A DNA stretch of 64,000 nt, taken from PLanc-01 sp034678485 (GTDB lineage: Bacteria > Planctomycetota > Phycisphaerae > Sedimentisphaerales > Anaerobacaceae). Within the stretch, counting starts at the first letter, position 1, and each line of letters starts with the position of its first letter. The notes below the pieces were generated by a model. It saw only the letters and a list, made by a program, of their open reading frames with translations. It did not search any database and was not told the DNA's origin. A program made the translations under genes and the position numbers. Shown piece by piece: positions 37,465 through 46,167 of the stretch. Location: assembly GCA_034678485.1 (NCBI GenBank), contig JAXDBU010000082.1, forward strand, positions 4,622-68,621, written 5' to 3'.

Positions 37465-37845
37465 ATGAAGCAGGTGCGAACAGACGGGGCCCCGGCGGCC
37501 ATCGGTCCATACAGTCAGGCCATCGCAGAGGGACAATTGCTCTTCACATCCGGACAGCTCCCCATGGACCCGGCCACGGGCGAACTCCGCAATAGCGACA
37601 TCGCTTCGGCGGCACGGCAAGTCCTCTCCAATCTCCGCGCGGTGCTCACTGCAGGAGGGGCCGACATGAGCACCGTAGTCAAAACCACGGTGTTTCTGAA
37701 AGACATGCGCGACTTCCAGATGGTCAACGGGGTCTATGCCGAGTTCTTCAAGGAGCCGTTTCCTGCGAGGAGCTGCGTGCAGGTGGCGGCGCTGCCGAAG
37801 GACGCTTTGGTGGAGATCGAAGCAGTCGCCGCGAGAAGGAAGTGA
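37465..37845 (+). CDS. ridA: RidA/YjgF family enamine/imine deaminase
   Basis: 126 residues, the usual length. ATG follows CAGGAGATAAGACC. Family blocks: APAAIGPYSQAI at the start, LLFTSGQLPMDPATGEL, VVKTTVFLKDMRDFQMVN, and PARSCVQVAALPKDALVEIEA near the end, where the Arg binds the substrate carboxylate and the Glu is the catalytic acid. RidA hydrolyses reactive 2-aminoacrylate-type enamines that damage PLP enzymes. Placement after katG and a peroxiredoxin fits a general stress role. Confidence 0.93.
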   Translation: MKQVRTDGAPAAIGPYSQAIAEGQLLFTSGQLPMDPATGELRNSDIASAARQVLSNLRAVLTAGGADMSTVVKTTVFLKDMRDFQMVNGVYAEFFKEPFPARSCVQVAALPKDALVEIEAVAARRK

Positions 37846-37909
37846 CGGGATACAGCCGTAACGTGGAACATCAGCAGCAGATGGTGCCGGCTGAGAAAGG
37901 AGCGCACCT

Positions 37910-38053
37910 ATGGGCAGCTTGTTGACCCGCCCGCGATGGTCTCCGTTCCTGGTCGGCGCGTGCATTGGGGCCTTGAGCTGGATCACGTTCGGTCTGATGG
38001 GAAAGGCCCTGGGAACGAGCACAACCATGTTCCACTCGGGCAGCACGCAATAG
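37910..38053 (+). pseudogene. YeeE/YedE transporter stub (47 codons)
   Basis: GAAAGGAG is correctly placed before ATG 37910. The 47-residue product (RPRWSPFLVGACIGALSWI, FGLMGKALGTSTTMFHSG) matches the first helix and conserved G-T-S-T motif of YeeE/YedE (sulfur-compound) membrane proteins, which normally run past 150 residues. It stops at TAG 38051 just after the first module, and I found no continuation in other frames. Best read as the 5' remnant of a deleted gene. Its intact ribosome site suggests a recent loss. Confidence 0.65.
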
Positions 38054-38595
38054 AAGCTCGCGCTGTGCCGGTGAGACCTATAGGCGCCGGGCGGCGCCGA
38101 GGGACATGGGCGCTTGCCGTCGGGCCGGATGTCGTTGGTTCACCAGCAGAAAGCCGTAACGCCCGTGCAGGAAGGAGCCGGCCCCGACCGTGAGAAACTG
38201 ATTGCGGGTGGCTCTCGTCGTTTGTGGGGCGTCTGGCGCGAGCCAGACTTTTCCCAGTACCGTCCTTTGGTAAACCCTATTTTACCTTCGCTCGCACCCA
38301 AAGGCTGTTTCTGAGGGTAGCACACACGATTGGTATACTTCACACTATCACGCGAGAATCAGGGAAACACGATCCGTCGTCTTAACAAAGTGAAGTCCGC
38401 ACATCGCACAGGCGATTCTCATTCCCACATGCGTGTGTCACGCGGATATCACGGGGCGTACCCGTGAGACGATCGGCAACATGTGCACACGAGATCAGCG
38501 TGGCGGAAAACGAACCATCGAGAAGGGCCTCCGCATCGCGGCGGGAATCACAACCGGCTGCCTGTGTGCCAGAGGCCCAGGAAGGAGATTGTGCA
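38054..38595. other. Gene-poor stretch between the YeeE stub and the CheW-MCP chimera
   Basis: No supported coding sequence. GCGCCGGGCGGCGCC near 38090 is a short GC-rich hairpin. AT-richer sequence with TTGGTATACTT at 38330-38341 could hold the promoter of the downstream chimera. The rest is unassigned and may include deletion debris. Confidence 0.4.
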
Positions 38596-39288
38596 ATGGC
38601 TGCAATCCAACAAGCGATGAACCAGAACCAGGCCGCCCTGGACAGAGACGGCAAGTACCTGACCTTCGCTCTGGCCCAGGAGCAGTACGGCCTGGAGATC
38701 CTGAAGGTGCGCGAGATCATCGGGGTCTTGGCGGCCGTATTCATCACTCGCAGCATCACCAGACCCATCAATCGGATCATCATGGGCCTGACGGAAGGCT
38801 CCGAGCAGGTGGCTGCTGCATCAGGACAAGTCTCCGCGGCCTCCCCGTCGCTGGCCGAGGGCGCCACCGAACAGGCAACGGGTCTGGAGGAAACCAGTTC
38901 CAGCCTGGAGGAGATGTCCTCGATGACCAAGCAGAATGCCGACAACGCGGAGGAATCGGCCAGCGCCTCGGAGGAGCTCAGCGCCCAGGCCGAATCGATG
39001 CAGGAGATCGTCGGCCAGTCAGTGGCGATGGTCGGCGGCGCCGGCTCCCAGAAGACGAGATCGGAGAGGGCCAACGCGGACACCCATCGTGTCCATCCGC
39101 ACATCGAGCACAAGTTCCACAGCACGATGAAGCCCAAATCCTCGTCGCGAGCTTTCGGCAAGTCCGATGAGGCGCTCCACAAGATCGTCTCCCGCCCGGA
39201 AAAGTCCCAACGCACGGCGGCCAAATCGGCGAACAAGTCAATACCTCTGGATTCCTCTGAGGAGGACTTGAGCGAGTTCAATGACTAA
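38596..39288 (+). pseudogene. CheW N-terminus fused to internally deleted chemoreceptor
   Basis: 230 residues from ATG 38596 (GAAGGAGATTGTGCA). Residues 20-43 (KYLTFALAQEQYGLEILKVR) are the start of a CheW adaptor. At ~41-44 the sequence switches to the end of a chemoreceptor second membrane helix and HAMP start (VLAAVFITRSITRPINRII). The signalling helix follows (LEETSSSLEEMSSMTKQNADN, to ~118). It then jumps to the returning helix (SASASEELSAQAESMQEIVG), so the hairpin tip that contacts CheA/CheW (the E-A-A-R-A-G-E-like block) is missing. A basic tail ends in an acidic patch. Frame is kept at both junctions, but neither CheW nor receptor function can be intact. Confidence 0.75.
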
Positions 39289-39340
39289 CTACAGACCTTT
39301 CACCTGATCGCGTCACCGTCCGACGGAGACGACATCCCGG

Positions 39341-39369
39341 GCGAGCCCCTTGGCTCGCGAGGGCCTTTT
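39341..39369 (+). terminator. Terminator-like hairpin after the chemotaxis chimera
   Basis: GCGAGCC-CCTT-GGCTCGC is a perfect 7-bp stem with a 4-base loop, followed after GAGGGCC by TTTTC. Moderate strength. Confidence 0.5.
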
Positions 39370-39408
39370 CTATCCGGCCGTGAATACACGATATGAAGAG
39401 TTCCTTCC

Positions 39409-40005
39409 CTACGGCTTGACAAGGACCCGATAGACAACGGGACGGCGTCTGGTGATGAAGGGCCCCATCAACCGCGTCTGAATGCGAAAGCCCACGGCAT
39501 CGATCAGATCACCTGGATACTCCGACAGCTTCCTCCCAAGGAACCGGACAGGGCACATCTCAAACTCGGCGGATGCATGTCTGCCCGCGGGCCTGAGAAC
39601 TCTGTGAATCTCCCGCAAGCCCGGTTCTTTTTCTGAACTGGCCAGGAGGTGAAACAGCAGACAAGAAAAGACCACATCGAACTGCCCGTCCGGATACGGC
39701 AATCGCGTCACGGTTCCGACCTGGTATTCCACCGGGAGACCACGCCTGTTCGCCCTCCTGCGGGCGACGCAAATCATGCGTGGGCTGATATCCAGCCCGC
39801 GGACTGTGGGACCCTCTGAAGTCTCAGCCAGACGGGAACTCAGTATCCCGGTTCCGCAGCCCACGTCGAGGATTTCCGCGTTGCCGCGCAGGTCGGCCAA
39901 TCCGATCAGCGTATCGTGTACCTGCTCAAGATTACGTCTTGCCCACCAGTCATAGAGGCCGAAGGCGGCACTAAGGCCCAGAATCCGGTTCATCGCAAAA
40001 GACAT
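39409..40005 (-). CDS. Class I SAM-dependent methyltransferase
   Basis: 198 residues from ATG 40005; a TTG five codons earlier is less likely. Motif I is ILDVGCGTGILSSRLAE; motif II/III region VRGLDISPRMI, VTRLPYPDGQFDVVFSCLLFH, LREIHRVLRPAG. This is a small UbiE-like enzyme without a recognisable substrate domain. The stop lies in a gene-poor stretch convergent with the chemotaxis chimera; upstream, 45 bases away, is the end of the kinase-flavoprotein fusion on the same strand. Substrate unknown. Confidence 0.83.
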   Translation of the reverse strand: MSFAMNRILGLSAAFGLYDWWARRNLEQVHDTLIGLADLRGNAEILDVGCGTGILSSRLAETSEGPTVRGLDISPRMICVARRRANRRGLPVEYQVGTVTRLPYPDGQFDVVFSCLLFHLLASSEKEPGLREIHRVLRPAGRHASAEFEMCPVRFLGRKLSEYPGDLIDAVGFRIQTRLMGPFITRRRPVVYRVLVKP

Positions 40006-40050
40006 GGCGCATCGCCTCAATGCCGATCCTGCTGCGGCATAGCCATCTGG

Positions 40051-42480
40051 TCAACTGATCTTCTCGAAAGGCCACATGACGACTCCTCCATCCATCACGC
40101 GGACGCTTTGGAAGCCGGCCGCCTTGAGGATGAGGGCCGCTTCATAACCTCGCAGCGAGATCTTGCAGAAGGCGACGATCGCCTTGTCCTTTGGCAGTTC
40201 TCCGAGGCGGCCTCGCAGCGATCCCAGGGGAATCAATGTCGATCCCGGCAGGCGGACCTGCTCGTACTCCTTGGGAGAGCGCACGTCCAGGAACAGGAAG
40301 TCGTGCTTCTCCTGCTGCATCTCGTGGACCTCCTGCACGGAGACGCCCTCCATGTAGCCGTCCATTTTGTTGCGGAGCACATTGGCGGCGGTGATGATGT
40401 TGTCCATGGCCGGCGAATAGGGCGGCGCATAACACAGATCGGCGTTGGCGAGCTGGTCCACGGTGATTCCTGCGGTCAGGCCCATCGCCGCGACGTCGAT
40501 CCGCTTGTCGCCCGCGCCGGGACCGATGGCTTGGGCGCCGAGGAGCTTGCGGCTCTTTCGGTCTGCAATGAGCTTCAGGATCAAAAGCCTGGCATCGGGC
40601 ATGAAGTGTGCCTTGTCGGGCGACGGCGCAATGGCGATCACCGGCTCGTAGCCCTCTGCCTTGGCGGTCGACTCACCCAGGCCGGTCCGCGCGACGCAGA
40701 AGTCGAACACCTTGCATACCGTGCTGCCCAGGACGCCGGGGAAGCGGTCCTGGCCGCCACAGATGTTCACGGCCGCCACACGGCCCTGCTTGTTGGCCGT
40801 GGATCCGAGCGGCACGAAACAGGGGCCGTCCGTCAGGATATCCCTGCATTCGACGCAATCCCCCGCGGCGAAGATGTCGGGATCGCTGGTCTGCATGCGG
40901 TCGTTGACCTTGATGGCGCCGGTGCGGCCGATCTCCAGTCCGGCCGCTTGCGCCAAGGCTGTGTTCGGTCGCACGCCGACGGCCAGAACCACCAGATCCG
41001 CGGCGATTCGACCGGCGCTGGTCACGACCGACTCGACGGTCCCATTGCCCTCGATGGCCTCGACCTTCGTGCCGATCAGCACTTTGACGCCTTGAGACTC
41101 CATGTGCTGTTCCACCAGGCAGGCCATGTCCGGGTCCAGCATGCGCAGCGTCTGGGGCATCATTTCCACCATCGTCACCCGACAGCCTCGCTGCACGAGG
41201 GCCTCCGTGATCTCCACGCCGATCAGACCCCCGCCGACGATGACCACGTCGCGGGCCTTGTCCTGGGCCAACAAGGCGCGAATTCCCTCGGCATCACGCA
41301 CCCCCTGCAGAGTGAACACGTTTTCCAGGTTGGCGCCCGGGATCGGGGGGACGATCGCCTTGGCCCCTGTGGCGAGCGCGAGCTTGTCATACTCGATCCA
41401 CGATTCCTGCCCCTGCACCAGGTCGCGCACCCGGAGACGTTTGCCCGCCCGGTCGATTTCCAGGGCCTCGCTTTCGTTGAGGATCTTGACGTTCTTAACG
41501 TGCTGGAAGAACACGGGATCACGCACCGCCCCCGCTGGGGTGGACATGAGTTCTTTCTGCTCCTTGACGGCCCCGGACACATAGTACGGCAGCCCGCATC
41601 CGGCGTAGGACAGGAACTTCCCTCTCTCCACCACGGTCACCTCCGCCTCCGGACAGAGCCGAATGACCTTCGACGCGATCTTGGGCCCTGCGGCCACGCC
41701 TCCGACAATGACGACACGCAACGCATGATTCACGAAATGATCCTCCACAGGCTCAGGGGCCTCCTGTTCAACCAACGACATCTGTATGACGATTTCTGCA
41801 CCGCCCAGATCGGCAGTCCGCGCGTACACCCGTCCTCCCGACGCCTCCACAACGGCGCGGACCAGCGCCAGCCCCAGCCCCGTGCCGGGAACCGAGGAAT
41901 CCTTGGCTTGGCCGGCTCGGACAAACGGCTCGAACACCCGTTCCCGCATATCGGAGGGGATGCCGATGCCGGAGTCGGCTACAGCCAACGTGAGCTCCCC
42001 CTGATCTGCTGTCAAACGCAGACGAATCGAGCCATGATCGGGCGTGTACTTGTACGCGTTCTCAAGAAGGGTCCGGAGGATCTCGCTGAACAAGGCCTCC
42101 GTGCCGCGAACGTGCCCCTCGGCGACACAACTGTCCACGATCATCTCGATCGACCGCTCGTGGGCTTGCCCGGCGTGCTGCGCGCCGAGCTGGTCCACCA
42201 GGAAGGCAAGAGTCGTCAGGGCCGTGGTGGCTTCCATCTTCTCCCTGCGGAGGCGGGCAATAGTCAACAGTTGATGAATGGCCTTCTCAGCTTGCAGACA
42301 TCGCTGGTCGGCCCTTTGCAGCATGTCCAACTGCCGCTCGTTGAGCGGACCGGCGTATCCGGCCAAGACGGTATGCAGCAGACTCCTGGCTGCCACGAGC
42401 GGGGATCGCATCTGGTGACTACCCCAGGACAGGGCATTCAAGCCATCACTCTCCCGATCCATTTCGTTGGACACACGCAT
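40051..42480 (-). CDS. Histidine kinase - CoA-disulfide reductase-like flavoprotein - rhodanese fusion
   Basis: 809 codons without a stop. Residues ~14-80 are a HisKA dimerisation domain with SHQMRSPL (His22). Residues ~120-235 are the ATPase domain with N box ENAYKYTP, DSGIGIP, FEPF and GTGLGLALV. No sensor or membrane part precedes them. From ~250 comes a flavin disulfide reductase: FAD loop VVIVGGVAAG, catalytic SYAGCGLPYY (Cys295), NAD loop VVIVGGGLIGVE, and IFAAGDCVE. The last ~100 residues are a rhodanese with FCKISLRG (Cys772). CoADR-rhodanese proteins reduce CoA disulfide, polysulfide or persulfides. GGAGGATCATTTC-GTG at 41746-41731 could start a separate 560-residue CoADR-rhodanese. 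A single-base frame change could also have joined two genes that once overlapped at GTGA. Confidence 0.82.
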   Translation of the reverse strand: MRVSNEMDRESDGLNALSWGSHQMRSPLVAARSLLHTVLAGYAGPLNERQLDMLQRADQRCLQAEKAIHQLLTIARLRREKMEATTALTTLAFLVDQLGAQHAGQAHERSIEMIVDSCVAEGHVRGTEALFSEILRTLLENAYKYTPDHGSIRLRLTADQGELTLAVADSGIGIPSDMRERVFEPFVRAGQAKDSSVPGTGLGLALVRAVVEASGGRVYARTADLGGAEIVIQMSLVEQEAPEPVEDHFVNHALRVVIVGGVAAGPKIASKVIRLCPEAEVTVVERGKFLSYAGCGLPYYVSGAVKEQKELMSTPAGAVRDPVFFQHVKNVKILNESEALEIDRAGKRLRVRDLVQGQESWIEYDKLALATGAKAIVPPIPGANLENVFTLQGVRDAEGIRALLAQDKARDVVIVGGGLIGVEITEALVQRGCRVTMVEMMPQTLRMLDPDMACLVEQHMESQGVKVLIGTKVEAIEGNGTVESVVTSAGRIAADLVVLAVGVRPNTALAQAAGLEIGRTGAIKVNDRMQTSDPDIFAAGDCVECRDILTDGPCFVPLGSTANKQGRVAAVNICGGQDRFPGVLGSTVCKVFDFCVARTGLGESTAKAEGYEPVIAIAPSPDKAHFMPDARLLILKLIADRKSRKLLGAQAIGPGAGDKRIDVAAMGLTAGITVDQLANADLCYAPPYSPAMDNIITAANVLRNKMDGYMEGVSVQEVHEMQQEKHDFLFLDVRSPKEYEQVRLPGSTLIPLGSLRGRLGELPKDKAIVAFCKISLRGYEAALILKAAGFQSVRVMDGGVVMWPFEKIS

Positions 42481-42632
42481 GCGCTTCTCAACGCTCCGTC
42501 TTGTTTATCGTCGAGTTTTATCAACTCCGTTTAATAATGATAAGTTATCTCGATTCCGAATGCAACCCCCGGATTGCCGGGTACTTCATTCGCAGTGATC
42601 CACCTGCCCACAGAAGGCATCACGACGTTGCT

Positions 42633-42917
42633 TCATAGTAGAGAGAGCCCTGTTGTTCTCGGGCCCGGACCTTCTGCTCGGATACCAGTCTCCCGACCAC
42701 AGCAGGGTTTCTCGCGATTGCAGGAGGGTCCGTTCGTTCGACCATAGTCTGTCGCATGGAAACCCGAGCCTTTGAACAGGATGGCCGAACCGGCTCCGAT
42801 CAGCCGCACGACCGAGCCACCACACTTGGGGCATTGGCCGATGGGGTCGGCCGTCATGGCCTGGAACACCTCGAACACATGGCCACACGCATTGCATCGG
42901 TATTCATAGGTAGGCAT
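42633..42917 (-). CDS. FmdB-family zinc-ribbon protein
   Basis: 94 residues. The typical start PTYEYRCNACGHVFEVFQ is followed by CPKCGGSVVRLIGAG, giving the two C-x2-C knuckles of the FmdB ribbon, then the family block ILFKGSGFHATDYG. The tail has additional Cys residues (SCNREKPCCGRE). FmdB proteins are small putative regulators, often beside C1 or anaerobic metabolism genes. GATCGAGGTTGTT precedes the ATG. It follows the DUF169 gene by 11 bases. Confidence 0.9.
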   Translation of the reverse strand: MPTYEYRCNACGHVFEVFQAMTADPIGQCPKCGGSVVRLIGAGSAILFKGSGFHATDYGRTNGPSCNREKPCCGRETGIRAEGPGPRTTGLSLL

Positions 42918-42928
42918 AACAACCTCGA

Positions 42929-43612
42929 TCAGTCGGCGGACTGGGGCAGTCCTGTGTTTCCGATTCCGGTGAAACGGTCCAAGAGCCCTGTGGGTACAGC
43001 GACCACCAACTCTTCAGGCTGGATGCCGCCGTATTGGCGGGAGTCGGGACAGCCGAAGGACACGCTGATCGATTGACTCACATGAGCCTTCACAACCGCG
43101 TTGCCGCATACGGCCATGACGCTGGAGATATCCGCATGAAGGCGGTGGCCTGTCGCTGTCTCCCAGAGTCGGATCAGTCGCATCGCCGCTTCGGGCCGGA
43201 CATATGTGACCAGAACATCCGGATCTGCGCAGTTTCCGACGCGAATGCCGGCGCAGGAATCCGCCAGGACAGGCACCTGTCCAACGAGTTCCCGAGCCCG
43301 GGTGGTATCCATGCCGGTCTTTTCGGAGAGATGGAGCACCAAGCCCTCCTCCCTGCCCGTTGTCCAACCGAAGGCGCGTTTGGCCCCCTCGCAGCGAATC
43401 GTCTCGGGCAACAGGTCGGTACGGCCCTGGCGCGCCTGGCACACTACTTCGCAGGACCTCACGGGTTCGCGATGAACGCATCCCCAGTCCGCCGGCAAAT
43501 GCTTGAGGAATTGGACGCCAACCCAACGGGTCCCAGTCACTTGCTCCAACAACGCGCACGGTGCCATGTGCGTCTCTCTCATGACTTTCATCGAACCATC
43601 AGCCTTTCTCAT
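42929..43612 (-). CDS. DUF169 family protein
   Basis: 227 residues. Start ATG 43612 overlaps the stop of the metallo-hydrolase fragment (ATGA). Family blocks: CEVVCQARQG, ETIRCEGAKRAFGW, VLVTYVRPEAAMRLI and near the end SVSFGCPDSRQYGG, with several conserved Cys. DUF169 proteins are widespread in anaerobes and methanogens, of unknown biochemical role and possibly Fe-S linked. This is one of the few apparently intact genes in its stretch. Confidence 0.8.
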   Translation of the reverse strand: MRKADGSMKVMRETHMAPCALLEQVTGTRWVGVQFLKHLPADWGCVHREPVRSCEVVCQARQGRTDLLPETIRCEGAKRAFGWTTGREEGLVLHLSEKTGMDTTRARELVGQVPVLADSCAGIRVGNCADPDVLVTYVRPEAAMRLIRLWETATGHRLHADISSVMAVCGNAVVKAHVSQSISVSFGCPDSRQYGGIQPEELVVAVPTGLLDRFTGIGNTGLPQSAD

Positions 43613-44016
43613 AGCGCGATCTGCGTGCCGACATTACACAGGAAACATTGCTGCGACAGGGCGCAGCAGAGTTCTCGCGTGGCTTGGGCGTCGGTGCAAT
43701 GGGCCGGGCCAATTCGTTGGATGTCGTACCGGCGGAGGACCTCGATCGTATGAGCGATTCGCGACGGCAAGGCTCCCACGAGATGCATTCCGCCCAGGAC
43801 CATGCGGATGGGCCGGTTCGGGAACGACTCCGCGACACAGTCCAGCGTGTTGACGATCCCGGCATGGGCACAGCCGAGAACCACGGCAAGACCCTCGTCG
43901 ACCTCCAGCGTCAACGCCTGATCGTCGAGCAACTCGTCGGGCTCAGTGCAACTCGGGTCCCGATAGAATGGGCCGCCCGTGTTCTCGACCAAGACCGTGA
44001 TTCGTCCCTCCGTCAT
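43609..44016 (-). pseudogene. Metallo-beta-lactamase-fold hydrolase lacking its zinc-binding half
   Basis: 135 residues. Residues 1-13 (RITVLVENT) match the start of the MBL-fold group often annotated as dihydropterin-ribofuranosylaminobenzene phosphate synthase-like. From Pro16 the text jumps to its C-terminal part (DELLDDQALTLEVDEGLAVV, LGCAHAGIVNTLDCV, MVLGGMHLVGA, GPAHCTDAQAT). About 130 residues with the H-x-H-x-D-H motif are missing, in frame, so hydrolase activity should be lost. Full-length relatives are about 260-280 residues. It overlaps the DUF169 start by 4 bases. Confidence 0.75.
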
Positions 44017-44032
44017 GGGGCACCTTCCGTTC

Positions 44033-44362
44033 TCACTCAGAAAGCAGCCCGGCGATGGCGACGACCGTCGTCCACAGGTCTTTCTTCCCTCTGGCCGTCT
44101 GCGTAATGTTCGAGGTTCGAATGATCAGACCGCTGGCCTTGTAAACCTGCTCTTTCTCCGACCATGCCTGGTCCGGGTTCACCTCCAGGCCGAGCGTCGT
44201 GCCGAGCATGTCCGCCGCCGGGTCCTCCGCCATATTCGACGCCTGCCGGTGGTTCATGCCGTGCCCGTGGACTTCGCTGAGGTATCCCCATCGAGTGATA
44301 TCCTTGGGGATCGCGACGCTTCGGGTCAGGAATACCCGTGTAGGAATCAGATCATTCACCAT
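44033..44362 (-). pseudogene. Pyruvoyl-dependent arginine decarboxylase with internal deletion
   Basis: 109 residues against about 160-190 in the family. Residues 5-14 (LIPTRVFLTR) are the family start. At ~15-18 the sequence jumps to the later IPKDITRWGYLSEVHGHG, then NMAEDPAADMLGTTLGLEV, NPDQAWSEKEQVYKASGLI, TSNITQ and the end LWTTVVAIAGLL. The missing part carries the self-cleavage serine that makes the pyruvoyl cofactor (V-S-S-I-F-P-P-like block), so the enzyme cannot mature. The deletion is in frame. Intact PvlArgDC makes agmatine for polyamines. Confidence 0.78.
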
Positions 44363-44398
44363 TGAGGGCCTGTTCCTTTCTCCTTGTCATACTCCCTG

Positions 44399-45262
44399 TT
44401 ATTGTTTGAGGACGTCACGCATGGCCGAGGGGTGTACGCCGCCGGCGGCTGCGATCTCCCGCACCGTCATGTCCGGCTCAGCCCGGAAGCCCTTCTCGCG
44501 GAGTTTCCGAAGGGTCTTCTCCAGGTCCAGGCTCTGCTGCTGGCAGTACTGCCTCAGTGTCAGCCGGCCGATCCCGTAGCCGCCTTGCTGGCTCTGCCGA
44601 TTGGCGCCGCGACCGCCGCCGGGTCGAGGAGCATCGCTCTGTCCCGTGGCGAGGGCGTGAAGCTGCATGGGCGTCCTGCCGGCCTGTCTTGCGAGGTCCC
44701 CCAGGACCACATCGGGCGATGCAACTGCGATGCCTGCCGCCAGGAGGTTCTTGACCATGGATTCCACATCGAGGCCCTCCGTCTTCTCAGCGAGTTCGCT
44801 CAACGTGAGCAGCTCCGCATGGGGAATCGGCGCCTGGCCTGCGGGCGTCTCCCAACTACGTTTGATCGCCTCGCTCCAGGTCAGCAGAGAGGAGAACGGC
44901 TTGACCTCGGCCAGCGTCGCCCATCCCACGATTCCACACAGAAGCAGGGCCAGCGCCCATTCCATCCTCAAGGCGAATGCCCGGTGGATTCGGGTGCGGA
45001 AATAGCTCAGGAAAGCCCGCCAATTCAGGCATAGATGGAGAACCGCCGCGATCATGAAAACCAGGCTGAACCAGATGTGTTGGGCTGCCCACTGGTCCTT
45101 CGTGAGTGCCAGCATCCTCCAACCCGTCCAGTGCGCGATGCGACCGGGCGGCGTGACGAACAGGACGACGCCGGTCACCGACATCGCCACAAAAGACAAC
45201 GCGGTAGCGACCGAGATGAAGGCTCGCCAGTTGAATCGACGGCCTCGTTCTCCGTTCGACAT
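44399..45262 (-). CDS. DUF4405-type membrane protein with soluble C-terminal domain
   Basis: 287 residues from ATG 45262, after GCAGGAGGGATC. Three or four membrane helices lie in the first ~130 residues (ISVATALSFVAMSVTGVVLFV, HIWFSLVFMIAAVLHLCLNW, WALALLLCGIVGWATLAEV), with His residues of the cytochrome-b561-like DUF4405 fold. The cytoplasmic remainder (~145-287) has three small helical motifs, each with T-L-x-E/Q or T-V-R-E followed by a G-x-x-P/V pattern (LTLSELAEKTEGLDVESM, LTLRQYCQQQSLDLEKTL, MTVREIAAAGGVHPSAMRDV). Possibly membrane electron transfer coupled to a binding domain; the partner is unknown. Confidence 0.78.
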   Translation of the reverse strand: MSNGERGRRFNWRAFISVATALSFVAMSVTGVVLFVTPPGRIAHWTGWRMLALTKDQWAAQHIWFSLVFMIAAVLHLCLNWRAFLSYFRTRIHRAFALRMEWALALLLCGIVGWATLAEVKPFSSLLTWSEAIKRSWETPAGQAPIPHAELLTLSELAEKTEGLDVESMVKNLLAAGIAVASPDVVLGDLARQAGRTPMQLHALATGQSDAPRPGGGRGANRQSQQGGYGIGRLTLRQYCQQQSLDLEKTLRKLREKGFRAEPDMTVREIAAAGGVHPSAMRDVLKQ

Positions 45263-45359
45263 TGGCGATCCCTCCTGCTGCGAATGGGATTCCGTATTCA
45301 TCCTCTGACCCTTTCAAGCCGCAAGCCCGGGAGACATCGGTTGGGACCTCACATCGCGC

Positions 45360-46165
45360 CTAATGATCGCAGATGTTGCCCGCCGTCTGGAGTGTGCCGT
45401 TGAGGTACGCATTCGCCAGTTCCTCCGGACTACCGCCGGCGGCGCCGGTGATCACCTTGATGCCGTTGTCGGCGAAGAGCGCCTGCGCCTGGCTGCCCAT
45501 CCCGCCGGCAATGACGACATTCACGTTATGCTGAGCCAGCCACTGAGGCAGAACACCGGGCGCATGGGCCGGTGCGGCTTCTCTGAACACCCCGGAGACG
45601 CATTTCTCCTGCGAGTTCACATCCAGGATGGCAAACTCCTCACAATGCCCAAAGTGCTGGCACAACTGACCCTGTGCAACCGGAATCGCGATACGCATGT
45701 CACTGATCTCCTTCTTGGCTATCGATGTATCACTATGTTCATTGCTCGCACCCGTCAGAACTGCGACGGCCGCGCTGAGGGCTCGGGCCGCCTGGCTCTG
45801 TTGGTACTTCTCCACATAGGGCTGCCCGGAATCGCACGCTTCGACGATCTGGGGGTCGATAGGGATGCGCCCCAGGAACGGTACGCTCATCTCCAGGGCC
45901 ATGTTCTCGCCGCCGCCTGATTTGAAGATATGGGTCGCCTCGCCGCACTTCGGGCACACGAACCCGCTCGTGTTCTCCAGCACGCCGAGCACAGGAAGAT
46001 GGAGGTTGCGACAGAACGTGATGCTCTTGCGGACATCGGATAGCGCTACCTCCTGGGGAGTCGTTACGACGACTGCGCCATCCGGTGACGGACTTGGGCC
46101 TGCTCGGTCTCGATCTGTCTTTGGTATTCTTGGTCTTGTTGTCTGTGGGCCATGCCGTCGGCCAT
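45360..46165 (-). pseudogene. MrpORP-like P-loop ATPase, frameshifted and deleted; NifX-like domain intact
   Basis: ATG 46165, three bases after the YkoF-like stop, begins ADGMAHRQQDQEYQRQIETE, the kind of linker that precedes G-K-G-G-V-G-K-S in Mrp/NBP35 proteins. That frame stops at 46076-46078. The C-terminal half continues in another frame from about 46095 (DGAVVVTTPQEVALSDVRKS, SGFVCPKCGEATHIFKSGGG, GRIPIDPQIVEACDSG), so the P-loop and Walker B are deleted. It then fuses to a dinitrogenase-cofactor/NifX domain (RIAIPVAQGQLCQHFGHCEE). That domain has its own AAGGAG and ATG at 45698 and could still be made alone (112 residues). Mrp plus NifX fusion is known as MrpORP in Desulfovibrio. Confidence 0.72.
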
Positions 46166-46167
46166 AT

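Noticed and set aside
38464..38595. Longer N-terminus for the CheW-MCP chimera
   Set aside because: The extra 44 residues have no chemotaxis homology and GAAGGAG precedes the ATG at 38596.
39916..42534. 872-codon plus-strand open frame
   Set aside because: Shadow of the kinase-flavoprotein-rhodanese gene; the minus-strand product has intact catalytic motifs.
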